A stretch of 64,000 nt of DNA from Micrococcales bacterium 31B (lineage in GTDB: Bacteria; Actinomycetota; Actinomycetes; Actinomycetales; Dermabacteraceae): assembly GCA_022803075.1 (NCBI GenBank), contig JAFFTF010000006.1:248251-312250 (forward strand). Direction: 5' to 3'. The notes under the pieces are model-generated. The model was not told the origin of the DNA. It saw only the letters and a list, made by a program, of their open reading frames with translations, and made no database searches. Of this stretch, positions 16,678 to 25,420 are shown piece after piece. Made by a program: the position numbers and the translations under genes. The first letter of the stretch is position 1. Each line of letters begins with the position of its first letter.

Positions 16678-16940
16678 ATCACGCCCGAGCCCCGCACCGC
16701 CGCTAAATCGAGCGTCCCGCCGAGCTTTTTCGCCGAGCTTTCGCAGGGGGTCCCCGCGAGGGCCCGCTGTCGTTGGCAGCCCGGGTGCGTGCGGCTGCCC
16801 CGTGTGGTGCGCCGCGTGAGGGCCGGCGTGACGGGCCATGTGACGCAGACCGTGGAGCGGAACGATGGCCCCGCGACCGAAAACTACGGTAGCGTAGGTT
16901 AGTCTGTGGAGGGCATTTACGTACGCTGTGGAGGTTTGCA

Positions 16941-17885
16941 ATGGTCGGTTCCAAAGTTGTGGCCGCGGGGCATTATCAGCCCGAGAAGGTGCTCACGAAT
17001 TTCGACCTGGAGAAGATCGTCGAGACGAACGACGAATGGATCCGCACCCGCGTGGGCATCCAGGAGCGCCGCATCGTCGCCGAGGGCGACGGCAACACCA
17101 TGGAACACATGGCGAGCGAGGCCGCCAAGATGGCGCTCGAGAGCATCGACCTCGCGGCGTCAGAGATCGACATGATCGTCGTGGCCACCTGCACCGCGGT
17201 AGACCGCTCTCCCAATATCGCGGCCCGGGTCGCCAATATTCTGGGCATCAAGGCGCCCGCCGCCATCGACATCAACGTGGCCTGCTCGGGCTTCTCGCAC
17301 GCGGTGGCAATCGCCGATCATGCGATCCAGGTCGGTGCTTCGAAGAACGCCCTCGTGATCGGCGCCGAACGCCTCACCGACTGGGTGGACTGGAAGGACC
17401 GCACCACCTCCATCCTGGTCGCGGACGGCGCGGGCTGCTTCGTGCTGCAGGCCAGCGAGGAGTCCGGCGTCAGCCCCGTCACGTGGGGTTCCGTGCCCGA
17501 GATGGGTGACGCCGTGCTGATCGAGGGCCGTAACGGACCGTTCGCCCAGTCGGGTCAGTCCGTCTTTCGCTGGACCACCTCGGCGCTGCCCAAGATCGCG
17601 GCGCAGACCTGCGAGCGGGCGGGCGTCAAGCCCGAAGACCTCGGTGGCGTCGTGCTGCACCAGGCGAACCTGCGCATCATCGAGCCCCTCGCGGCGAAAC
17701 TCGGCGCCGTCAACGCCGTGGTGGCCAAAGACATCGTCACGAGCGGCAACACCTCGGCCGCGTCGATCCCCATGGCCTTCTCGAAGCTGATCCGCGAGGG
17801 AGCCATCGAGTCCGGCAAACCCGTGCTGCTGTTCGGCTTCGGCGGCGGCCTCGCGTATGCGGGCCAGGTCGTCACGTTCCCTTAG
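16941..17885 (+). CDS. fabH: 3-oxoacyl-ACP synthase III (FabH family)
   Basis: A thiolase-fold condensing enzyme of 314 residues that joins an acyl-CoA to malonyl-ACP, normally to start fatty acid synthesis. The Cys-His-Asn triad is complete: Cys115 in NVACSGF, His240 in VLHQANLR, Asn270 in SGNTSAAS. A C-terminal GGGLAYAG loop is also typical. The ATG has GGAGG six bases upstream. The gene stands alone, away from fabD, acpP or fabF, so it could be either the only housekeeping FabH or a second, specialised copy; the rest of the genome would decide. In branched-chain-lipid actinobacteria FabH usually prefers branched acyl-CoA primers. Confidence 0.92.
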   Translation: MVGSKVVAAGHYQPEKVLTNFDLEKIVETNDEWIRTRVGIQERRIVAEGDGNTMEHMASEAAKMALESIDLAASEIDMIVVATCTAVDRSPNIAARVANILGIKAPAAIDINVACSGFSHAVAIADHAIQVGASKNALVIGAERLTDWVDWKDRTTSILVADGAGCFVLQASEESGVSPVTWGSVPEMGDAVLIEGRNGPFAQSGQSVFRWTTSALPKIAAQTCERAGVKPEDLGGVVLHQANLRIIEPLAAKLGAVNAVVAKDIVTSGNTSAASIPMAFSKLIREGAIESGKPVLLFGFGGGLAYAGQVVTFP

Positions 17886-17991
17886 GTCCGCAACTCGCTT
17901 CGCCCTGCCGAGACCCCGCCCGTACGGCGCGGCGGTTTCGGCGACGGCGAAACCCGGCCCCCGGTTGGCGCGCCTGTGACAGGCTGAAGCC

Positions 17992-20103
17992 ATGTCCGAA
18001 CTCATGCCTGCCAACGACGCCTACCTCTACCTCGAAGACATTCACGGCGACGAACCCCTCGCCTGGGTAGATCGTCACAATCGCCGCACCGAACAACGCT
18101 GGGCGACCCCGGCTTTCGAAGCCCTCAAACAGCGCATGCTGGCGGCACTCGACGCGCCCGACCGCATCCCCTTCGCGTCGCTGCGCGGCGGCTACGCCTA
18201 CAACTATTGGCGTGACGCCGACAACCCGCTGGGAATCTGGCGCCGCACCCCCGAGGCGTCCTATTTTGAGGCCGAGCCCGTGTGGGAGACGCTGCTGGAT
18301 GTCGACCAGCTCTCGCGGGACGAGGGGGTCACCTGGGTCTTTCAGGGCGCACACGCACTGCGCCCCGATTTCAGGCGCGTGCTCCTGACGCTCTCGCCCG
18401 AGGGCGGCGACGCCAACCGCGTGCGCGAATATGACCTCACCACCCGCGCCTTCACGGGCCTCGACCTACCCGTCTCGAAGGGCCGGGCCGCCTGGGCCCG
18501 GGGCGATGACATTCTGGCAGGCCGGGATTTCGGTGAGGGCACCCTGACGAGCAGTGGTTACCCCCGTCAGTCGCGGCTCTTTCGCGCGAGCGACGGCGCG
18601 TACCCCGCGCAGGGGAGCCTCGTCTTTGAGGTGCCCGCGGAACTCCTCCTGGCCGGGGCAGGCTACGACGCCACGGAGGGCCACGAACGGTACGTTTTCA
18701 CTGCGGCCATCGATTTCTACACGTCGCGCACCTGGGTGCTCGAGTGCGACGCTGACCCCACCGCCACCCACGCGGTAACCCTCGACGGGAACACCTACAC
18801 GGTGCCCCGCGACGCGAAGCTGATCGACGTGCCCCTCGACGTCGAGGTGACTTTTCACCGCGAATGGGCACTGCTGCGCCCCCAAATCGAGTGGAGCGTC
18901 GCCGGGAACACCTACGTCGCGGGCGGGCTCTACGCGGCCCGCGTCGACGCCCTCGTGGCGGGGGAGCGCGCGCTTACCACCCTGTTCGCGCCCACCGAGA
19001 CCACCGCTCTCGAAAGTCTCACGGCGACGCGCAACTATCTCGTGCTGACCATCCTCGACAACGTCACGAGCCGCGTCAGCGTGCTCGACCCCGCGAACGA
19101 CTTTGCCGCCCACGACCTGCCGGGCGCCCCCGCCCTCGCCACCACCTCGGTGGGGGCGGTCGACTCGCACGAACGCGACGACCTCTGGCTCACCGTTTCG
19201 GGCTTTCTCTCCCCCACGACCCTGCTGTTCGGGTCTGCGGTTCCCGGCGCCGAGACCGCGCGTGAGGTGCGGTCGGCGCCCGCTCAGTTCGACGCGAGCG
19301 GGCTCGAGGTGACCCAGCACTTCACGGCGTCCCTCGACGGCACGCGGGTTCCCTATTTTCAGATCGGACGCCCCGGGGCCCAGCACCAGCCCACCCTCCT
19401 GTACGGTTACGGCGGGTTCGAGATCTCGCTGACCCCCGCCTACGCGCCCGTGCAGGGGCTCGGGTGGCTCGAGCGCGGGGGAGTGCTCGTGATAGCGAAC
19501 ATTCGCGGCGGCGGGGAGTATGGGCCGGGCTGGCACCGAGCGGCACTGCGCGAAAACCGGCATCGCGCGTACGAGGACTTCGCGGCAGTGGGGCGCGACC
19601 TCATCGCGCGCGGCGTAACCACCCCGGCCCAGCTCGGCTGCCGCGGCGGTTCGAACGGCGGGCTGCTCGTGGGCAACATGCTGACCCAGTACCCCGACCT
19701 CTTCGGCGCGGTCTGCTGCCTCGTGCCGCTGCTCGACATGGAGCGCTACACCGTATTGTCGGCCGGGGCTTCGTGGGTCGCGGAGTACGGTGACCCGGCG
19801 GTCCCCGCGGACTGGGAGTTCATCCAAACCTTCTCTCCCCTGCATCTCCTGCGCGAGGGCATCGAGTACCCGCCCGTGCTGTTTTATACGGCCACGAGCG
19901 ACGACCGGGTCGGCCCGGTGCAGGCACGCAAGATGGCGGCAAAAATGGTGGACCTCGCGTCCGCCCAAAACCAGGCCGCGAATGTGTGGTTCTATGAGAA
20001 TCGCGAGGGCGGGCACGCGGGGGCGAGCAATAACGAGCAGTCTGCGCACGAGCATGCCCTGTGCTACGAGTTTCTGTGGCGCAGCCTCGCGGGCGCCGCA
20101 TAG
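17992..20103 (+). CDS. Prolyl oligopeptidase family peptidase (S9A)
   Basis: A cytoplasmic serine peptidase of 703 residues with an N-terminal seven-blade propeller region (about 70-410) and a C-terminal alpha/beta-hydrolase domain. The triad is visible: Ser554 in RGGSNGG, Asp637/638 in TSDDRVG and His675 in GGHAGAS, at nearly the same numbers as in porcine prolyl oligopeptidase. No signal peptide is seen (MSELMPANDAYL). It should cleave short peptides after proline. The family also includes oligopeptidase B, but the propeller spacing and loop motifs fit S9A generally rather than one subtype. It stands alone between fabH and the convergent LysE-type gene, whose end is 5 bases away. Confidence 0.9.
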   Translation: MSELMPANDAYLYLEDIHGDEPLAWVDRHNRRTEQRWATPAFEALKQRMLAALDAPDRIPFASLRGGYAYNYWRDADNPLGIWRRTPEASYFEAEPVWETLLDVDQLSRDEGVTWVFQGAHALRPDFRRVLLTLSPEGGDANRVREYDLTTRAFTGLDLPVSKGRAAWARGDDILAGRDFGEGTLTSSGYPRQSRLFRASDGAYPAQGSLVFEVPAELLLAGAGYDATEGHERYVFTAAIDFYTSRTWVLECDADPTATHAVTLDGNTYTVPRDAKLIDVPLDVEVTFHREWALLRPQIEWSVAGNTYVAGGLYAARVDALVAGERALTTLFAPTETTALESLTATRNYLVLTILDNVTSRVSVLDPANDFAAHDLPGAPALATTSVGAVDSHERDDLWLTVSGFLSPTTLLFGSAVPGAETAREVRSAPAQFDASGLEVTQHFTASLDGTRVPYFQIGRPGAQHQPTLLYGYGGFEISLTPAYAPVQGLGWLERGGVLVIANIRGGGEYGPGWHRAALRENRHRAYEDFAAVGRDLIARGVTTPAQLGCRGGSNGGLLVGNMLTQYPDLFGAVCCLVPLLDMERYTVLSAGASWVAEYGDPAVPADWEFIQTFSPLHLLREGIEYPPVLFYTATSDDRVGPVQARKMAAKMVDLASAQNQAANVWFYENREGGHAGASNNEQSAHEHALCYEFLWRSLAGAA

Positions 20104-20108
20104 CCGCC

Positions 20109-20732
20109 TCAGTGGGACGAGAAGGCGAGCAGCGCACCCGCCACCACGAATAGCACCCCAAACACGCGATTGAGCACGCGCACGTGGTGCTCGGTGCGCA
20201 GCAGTTTGCGTACCTGCCGCGCAAGCAACGCGAACCCCATCATGACGGCGATGTCGATCACCACCATGGTGCTGGTCAGCACGAGGTATTGCAGCGCGAG
20301 GGGCTGGCTCGGGGTGATGAATAGCGGAACGAACGCGAGCACGAACACGATCGCCTTCGGGTTCAGCATATTCACCATGAACCCGCGCATGACGAGGCGG
20401 GCCGGACGCGCCTGTGCCGCGTCGGTCTGCACCTGCCGAAACACGTGGGGCGGCTCGACATACTTGCTGATGCCCAGGTAGACGAGGTATAGGGCACCGA
20501 GAATACGGATCACGACGAGCAGCCAGTGATGGTTTTGCACGAGCACGCCCACGCCGAACGCGACGATCAGCACCTGCAGCAGCAGGGCGATTTGCTGGCC
20601 CAGCACGGAGGGCAGCGTGCGCAGGGCGCCGTGGCTGAGCGAGAGGCTCATTGTGTTGATGGCACCGGCTCCGGGGGTCAGCGAAATGAGGAGGCACGCG
20701 CCAATGAGGCGAAACCAGATGTCCAGGGGCAC
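20109..20732 (-). CDS. LysE/RhtB-family amino acid exporter
   Basis: A membrane exporter of about 207 residues with six helices and the family motif LTPGAGAI near the N-terminus. It probably exports an amino acid or related metabolite; substrate is not predictable. The chosen start is the GTG at 20732, which puts the first helix at the N-terminus as in homologues; the frame is open further upstream but that segment is not hydrophobic. TACAGT sits six bases before this GTG and no ribosome-binding site is visible, consistent with a leaderless mRNA. It is divergent from the CycA-like permease gene. Confidence 0.87.
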   Translation of the reverse strand: MPLDIWFRLIGACLLISLTPGAGAINTMSLSLSHGALRTLPSVLGQQIALLLQVLIVAFGVGVLVQNHHWLLVVIRILGALYLVYLGISKYVEPPHVFRQVQTDAAQARPARLVMRGFMVNMLNPKAIVFVLAFVPLFITPSQPLALQYLVLTSTMVVIDIAVMMGFALLARQVRKLLRTEHHVRVLNRVFGVLFVVAGALLAFSSH

Positions 20733-20738
20733 CGCAAT

Positions 20739-20744
20739 ACTGTA
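20739..20744 (-). promoter_or_regulatory. -10 element of a leaderless promoter (LysE/RhtB gene)
   Basis: TACAGT lies six bases before the GTG at 20732 on the minus strand. This also supports choosing that GTG as the start. Confidence 0.5.
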
Positions 20745-20860
20745 GCGGCTGGCGACGTTCCCGCCGAATCCCGGTCCGTGCTTGGCCGAGAGTGGCACAT
20801 GAGTGCGGTAGCCTACGACAGTCCCTTCTGGATAACAGCCATAGATTCAAAGGAGTTTTT

Positions 20861-22315
20861 ATGTCGGGTCTCCCCACTGAGCAGGAGGGGCATACTCTCG
20901 CCCGCGGGCTCAGTAACCGCCACCTCCAGCTGATCGCCATCGGCGGCGCCATCGGCACGGGCCTCTTCATGGGCAGCGGCAAGACAATCAGCGTCGCCGG
21001 GCCGAGCGTGATTCTGGTGTACGCCGTCATCGGCTTCTTCTTGTACTTCATGATGCGCGCGATGGGCGAACTGCTGCTCAGCAACCTCAATTACCGGTCG
21101 TTTACCGACCTGGCCACTGACCTGGTCGGCCCCTGGGCCGGCTTCATGGTGGGCTGGTCGTACTGGTTCTGCTGGATCGTCACGGGCGTCGCCGACGTCG
21201 TCGCGGTGGCCGGCTATCTCAAGCAACTGCAGGAGTACGAGGGCTGGTCGACGACCCCCCTGTGGATTCCCGGCCTCGTGATGATCGTGCTGCTGCTCGT
21301 GTTGAACCTCGTGGCGGTGCGGCTCTTCGGCGAGCTGGAGTTCTGGTTCTCGATGATCAAGATCATCGCCATTCTCGCGCTCGTGCTGACGGCCGCGTGG
21401 CTGCTCGTTTCGCAAAAGGAACTGGTGGGCGGCGGCACGGCCTCGCTCGGCCACATGTTTAACGATGGTGGCTTCTTCCCAACGGGCGGCCAGGGGTTCC
21501 TGGCCGGTTTCCAGATCGCGGTGTTCGCGTTTGTCGGCCTCGAACTCGTAGGCACGGCGGCGGCCGAAACGAAGGACCCTCGCAAGAACCTGCCCAAGGC
21601 CATCAACTCGATTCCGCTGCGTATCCTCTTCTTCTACGTGCTCGGCCTGGTCTCGATCATGACGATCATTCCGTGGCGTCAGGCCGTGGCGGGCGAAAGC
21701 CCGTTCATTGCCGCGTTCGGTCTGGTCGGCTTCAGCGGCGCATTCGTGGGCGTCACGCTCGTCGTCATGAGCTCGGCCACGTCAAGCGCCAACTCGGGCA
21801 TGTACTCGACCGCGCGCATGCTCTTCGGCCTCGCCGATCAGGGCGCCGCGCCGCGACTGTTCAGCGTGCTCTCGAGTAACAAGGTGCCCGCGCGGGCGCT
21901 GCTGGTCTCCTGCTCGATCCTGCTGCTCGGCATCCCGCTGCTGTATGCCTCGCCGAGCATCGGCGCGGCCTTCGACGTGGTCACCACCGTGTCGTCGGTG
22001 CTGTTCATGTTCGTCTGGTCGATGATTCTCTTTAGTTACATGGCTTACCGCAAGCGGTTCCCCGAGCGTCACGCGGAGTCGAAGTTCAAGATGCTGGGCG
22101 GCGTGCCCATGTGCTACGCCGTGCTCGCGTTCTTCTTGTTCCTCGTCGTCATCTTCACGTTCAAGGAGGACACCCGGACGGGCCTGCTCGCGACGATCCC
22201 GTGGTTCGTGGTGCTGGTCGTGGGGTATTTCGCCATCGCAAAGAACCCCCGCCACCTGGCTCACGTCGAGGAGCACCGCCAGATGATGGCGCGCCCCATC
22301 GACGAAAACCTCTAG
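20861..22315 (+). CDS. cycA: Amino acid permease, CycA-like
   Basis: A proton-coupled amino acid permease of 484 residues with 12 helices. The N-terminal region (SNRHLQLIAIGGAIGTGLF, then MRAMGELLLSNLNY) and the segment with SYWFCWIVTG are close to E. coli CycA, which carries D-serine, D-alanine and glycine, and less close to the AnsP, GabP or AroP branches. Substrate is an inference from that resemblance. The ATG at 20861 follows AAGGAG by eight bases; the open frame upstream of it is not coding. A strong hairpin follows the gene and is shared with the convergent transporter gene. Confidence 0.87.
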   Translation: MSGLPTEQEGHTLARGLSNRHLQLIAIGGAIGTGLFMGSGKTISVAGPSVILVYAVIGFFLYFMMRAMGELLLSNLNYRSFTDLATDLVGPWAGFMVGWSYWFCWIVTGVADVVAVAGYLKQLQEYEGWSTTPLWIPGLVMIVLLLVLNLVAVRLFGELEFWFSMIKIIAILALVLTAAWLLVSQKELVGGGTASLGHMFNDGGFFPTGGQGFLAGFQIAVFAFVGLELVGTAAAETKDPRKNLPKAINSIPLRILFFYVLGLVSIMTIIPWRQAVAGESPFIAAFGLVGFSGAFVGVTLVVMSSATSSANSGMYSTARMLFGLADQGAAPRLFSVLSSNKVPARALLVSCSILLLGIPLLYASPSIGAAFDVVTTVSSVLFMFVWSMILFSYMAYRKRFPERHAESKFKMLGGVPMCYAVLAFFLFLVVIFTFKEDTRTGLLATIPWFVVLVVGYFAIAKNPRHLAHVEEHRQMMARPIDENL

Positions 22316-22353
22316 GCACGCCTCGCCGAGCGCTCCTTGCGCGCACAAAAAGT

Positions 22354-22382
22354 CGGCCCGGTACCAACGCGGTACCGGGCCG
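22354..22382. terminator. Bidirectional intrinsic terminator
   Basis: CGGCCCGGTACC and GGTACCGGGCCG form a perfect 12-bp stem with a 5-base loop between two convergent transporter genes. On the minus strand it is followed by CTTTTTG, a proper U-run, so it is best suited to end the MHS transporter transcript; on the plus strand it probably also ends the permease transcript. Confidence 0.88.
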
Positions 22383-22413
22383 ATGTGCTGCCAGGGAGGG
22401 CCGGAGCGTCCGG

Positions 22414-23745
22414 CTATTTCACCAACATCAGGTCATCATTGGCGGTCTCGCGCGTCATATAGAGCGCGATCAATGACGCGACGCAGTTGATGATGAGGTA
22501 AATCGCGATGCCCCACAGGCCCCACGTCGCGTTGATGGGGCCGCCGAAGATCGAGGCCACCGACGCGCCGAGCACGGCCGCCAAGTTGTAGGCCACGGAG
22601 GCTCCCGTGTAGCGGGTCTCGGTGGGGAACAACTCGGGCAGCACCGTCGCCATCGGGCCGAAGAACAGGCCCATGACGATCATGCCGAGGATCATGAAGG
22701 TGGCGACACCCGCGGTGTTGTGCATGCCCAAGATGAAGGGGCTGCACAGCGCGAACACGATGCCGATGCAGGTCGAGATCATGAGGGGCTTGCGGCGGCC
22801 ATACTTGTCGGCGAGCCAGCCCGACACCATCACGAAGGCGCCGAAGAACACGGTCGCGATGAGCAGGATGCCGGTCACCGTGGCGTTCGACATGCCGAGG
22901 CCGATCACGTGGCCGTTGGCCGATTCGACGGGCTTGCCCTTCGCGAAGCCCAAGGCAAAGACCGTGATCAGGTAGAACACGACGTAGGTGGCGACCATGA
23001 TGAAGGTGCCCGCGATGAGGCCCTTCCAGGAGCGCTTGAATACCGCGGCGACGGGCACCTTGGTCTTCTTGCCCTGGGCCTCGGCGGCGCGGAACACGGG
23101 CGACTCTTCGAGGCGCAGTCGCACGTACAGGCCAAACAAGACCAGCGCGGCCGACACGAGGAACGGAATGCGCCAGCCCCACGAATTGAAGGCTTCTTCG
23201 CCGAACCAGATGCTCAGCGTGAAGAATACGAGGTTCGCGAGGAACAGGCCGATGGGTGCGCCGAGCTGGGGGAACGCGCCGTAGAAGCCGCGCTTGCCCT
23301 GGGGGGCGTTCTCGGTCGCGAGCAGGGCGGCGCCGCCCCATTCGCCGCCGAGGCCCACGCCCTGGGCGAAGCGCAAGATGACGAGAATGATGGGCGCCCA
23401 GACGCCGATCGTGGCGTGGCCGGGCAGGCAGCCGATCAGGAACGTCGCGATACCCATGGTGAGCAGCGAGCCGATCAGCGTGACCTTGCGGCCGTACCGG
23501 TCGCCAAAGTGGCCGAACAGCACCGAGCCGACGGGGCGGGCGATGAATGCGACGGCGAAGGTCACCATCGAACTGAGCTGCTGGATCACGGGGTCTTCAC
23601 CGGGGAAGAACAGTGCGGGGATCACGAGTACGGCTGCAAGGCCGTACACGTAGTAGTCGTAAAACTCGATCGAGGTGCCGATCAGCGATGCCGACAACAC
23701 GCGACGACGCGTGTTGGCGTTGGCTGGGGCTACGGAACTGGCCAT
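22414..23745 (-). CDS. MFS transporter, metabolite:H+ symporter (MHS) family
   Basis: A 443-residue proton symporter with 12 helices. MHS signatures are GTSIEFYDYYVYG at the N-terminus, FGHFGDRYGRK in loop 2-3, and GGEWGGAALL. The family includes ShiA, KgtP, ProP and PcaT, which carry organic acids, osmolytes or shikimate; it lacks the C-terminal coiled coil of ProP. The next gene, divergent, is a dicarboxylate/amino acid symporter, so an organic acid is plausible but unproven. The ATG has only a weak AGG upstream. Confidence 0.9.
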   Translation of the reverse strand: MASSVAPANANTRRRVLSASLIGTSIEFYDYYVYGLAAVLVIPALFFPGEDPVIQQLSSMVTFAVAFIARPVGSVLFGHFGDRYGRKVTLIGSLLTMGIATFLIGCLPGHATIGVWAPIILVILRFAQGVGLGGEWGGAALLATENAPQGKRGFYGAFPQLGAPIGLFLANLVFFTLSIWFGEEAFNSWGWRIPFLVSAALVLFGLYVRLRLEESPVFRAAEAQGKKTKVPVAAVFKRSWKGLIAGTFIMVATYVVFYLITVFALGFAKGKPVESANGHVIGLGMSNATVTGILLIATVFFGAFVMVSGWLADKYGRRKPLMISTCIGIVFALCSPFILGMHNTAGVATFMILGMIVMGLFFGPMATVLPELFPTETRYTGASVAYNLAAVLGASVASIFGGPINATWGLWGIAIYLIINCVASLIALYMTRETANDDLMLVK

Positions 23746-23774
23746 GATTGCCTAACTAGAAGGGAAGCGATACT

Positions 23775-23795
23775 CCTTGCCGTCACTGGGCAAGG
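23775..23795 (-). promoter_or_regulatory. Leader hairpin upstream of the MHS transporter
   Basis: CCTTGCC and GGCAAGG form a perfect 7-bp stem with a 7-base loop, 30 bases upstream of the start codon in the roughly 230-base divergent region (23746-23976). The divergent region must also hold the promoters for both transporters. I cannot assign a regulator. Confidence 0.3.
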
Positions 23796-23976
23796 CACTG
23801 TCGCATATCTTAGCCCGTGGCCCGGGCGCGCGAAAAAACGACAGGTGGACGCTCGGCGTCTCACAATTGCAAATGTTGCAGTCCAGATTGACTTAGACTG
23901 TAGCGCCGCGCCCATGTAGCGGCGGCAGCGTCGCGGTACGGGCGTTGCCTCACCACCATCGCGCCAGTGAGGACTC

Positions 23977-25317
23977 ATGAGTTCACAGACCCCACCTACC
24001 TTGCCGCTAGCTAAGACTCCGGACGAGGCCAAGAGAAAAGATCGTAGTCACTTTCTCTATATCGCCGTGATCGTCGCCATGGTGGCCGGCATCGCCGTCG
24101 GCCTCATCTGGAAGGCCGACGCGGTCGCCCTCAAGCCCCTCGGTGAAATCTTCATTGCCCTCGTCAAGATGATGATCGGGCCCATCGTTTTCTGCTCGAT
24201 CGTGGTCGGCATCGGGTCGCTGCGCAAGGCAGCCACCGTGGGCAAGGTGGGCGGCCTCGCCCTCCTCTACTTCATGGTCATGTCGACGTTCGCGCTCGCG
24301 ATCGGCCTCATCGTGGGCAACCTGATTCACCCGGGTTCGGGACTGCACTTCTCGGAGGCCGATTCGGCCGCCGCCGAGAAGGCTGTCGAGACGGCGGGCG
24401 AATCCTCCACCGTGGACTTCATCAAGGGCATCATTCCCGAGTCCCTGCTCGCGGGCCTGACGGGCGGCCAGGTGCTGCAGGCCCTGTTCGTGGCGCTGAT
24501 CGTGGGCTTTGCTCTGCAGGCAATGGGCGCCAAGGGCGAGCCCATCCTCGAGGGTATCGGTCACATGCAGCGACTCGTGTTCCGACTGCTGGCCATGCTC
24601 ATGTGGGTGGCCCCGATCGGCGCGTTTGGTGCCATGGCTGCGCTCGTGGGCGCCCAGGGCTTCGCGGCCCTCGGCGGCATCCTGAACCTGATGATCTCGT
24701 TCTACATCACGTGTGCGCTGTTCGTCTTCGTCGTGCTGGGCCTCGTACTGTACTTCGTGGCACGCATCAACGTGTTCTCGCTGTTCAAGTACCTCGCCCG
24801 CGAGTTCTTGCTGATCCTCTCGACGTCGTCGTCCGAGAGCGCGCTGCCGCGCCTGATCGCGAAAATGGAGCACCTCGGCGTCCAGAAGTCGACCGTTGGT
24901 ATCACCGTGCCCACGGGCTACTCGTTCAACCTCGACGGCACGGCCATTTACCTCACGATGGCGTCGATCTTCATCGCCTCGGCCATGGACATGCCGCTCG
25001 ACCTGGGTGCCCAGATTTCGCTGCTGCTGTTCATGATTGTTGCGTCGAAGGGGGCCGCGGGTGTCTCCGGCGCCGGCCTCGCTACCCTCGCGGGCGGCCT
25101 CTCGGCGCACGCGCCGCAGCTCGTGAGCGGCGTTGCCTACATCACGGGCATCGACCGCCTGATGTCGGAGGCGCGTGCCCTCACCAACTTCGCGGGCAAC
25201 GCCATCGCGACCGTCGTGATTGGCCGCTTCACGGGCACGTTCGATCGTTCGCAGGCGACCGAGGTGCTGGCGGGCCGCGACCCGTTCAATGAAAAGGACA
25301 TGCTCGACGAGCACTAG
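23977..25317 (+). CDS. Dicarboxylate/amino acid:cation symporter (DAACS)
   Basis: A secondary transporter of 446 residues from the GltP/DctA/GltPh family. Characteristic motifs are the serine-rich re-entrant loop STSSSESALPRL and GYSFNLDGTAIY in helix 7, followed by a second hairpin rich in Gly/Ala (KGAAGVSGAG). It moves glutamate/aspartate or C4-dicarboxylates with H+ or Na+. The start ATG follows GAGGA. It ends about 20 bases before a GC-rich hairpin shared with the convergent helicase gene. Confidence 0.92.
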   Translation: MSSQTPPTLPLAKTPDEAKRKDRSHFLYIAVIVAMVAGIAVGLIWKADAVALKPLGEIFIALVKMMIGPIVFCSIVVGIGSLRKAATVGKVGGLALLYFMVMSTFALAIGLIVGNLIHPGSGLHFSEADSAAAEKAVETAGESSTVDFIKGIIPESLLAGLTGGQVLQALFVALIVGFALQAMGAKGEPILEGIGHMQRLVFRLLAMLMWVAPIGAFGAMAALVGAQGFAALGGILNLMISFYITCALFVFVVLGLVLYFVARINVFSLFKYLAREFLLILSTSSSESALPRLIAKMEHLGVQKSTVGITVPTGYSFNLDGTAIYLTMASIFIASAMDMPLDLGAQISLLLFMIVASKGAAGVSGAGLATLAGGLSAHAPQLVSGVAYITGIDRLMSEARALTNFAGNAIATVVIGRFTGTFDRSQATEVLAGRDPFNEKDMLDEH

Positions 25318-25334
25318 GTTCGGTCGCGCGCTGT

Positions 25335-25369
25335 GGGCCGGTCGGACGCCTCGGGCGTGCGGCCGGCCC
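25335..25369. terminator. GC-rich hairpin between convergent genes
   Basis: GGGCCGG/CCGGCCC form an outer stem and ACGCC/GGCGT an inner stem. It lies in the 103-base gap between the symporter and the SNF2 gene, which converge. No U-run is present on the plus strand. Confidence 0.55.
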
Positions 25370-25420
25370 TTCGCCATCCCGGGCATGTGGCAAGCGATAG
25401 CGGCGCGAGGCTCGCGTGCT

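Noticed and set aside
18466-21090. Long open frame on the minus strand across the peptidase gene
   Set aside because: It is antisense to a clear S9A peptidase, Arg/His-rich and without recognisable domains; a high-GC shadow. Only its far end shares sequence space with the LysE gene.
22720-25386. Long open frames opposite the MHS and DAACS transporter genes
   Set aside because: They are antisense to conserved transporters and are rich in His, Asp, Glu and Arg with no domain.
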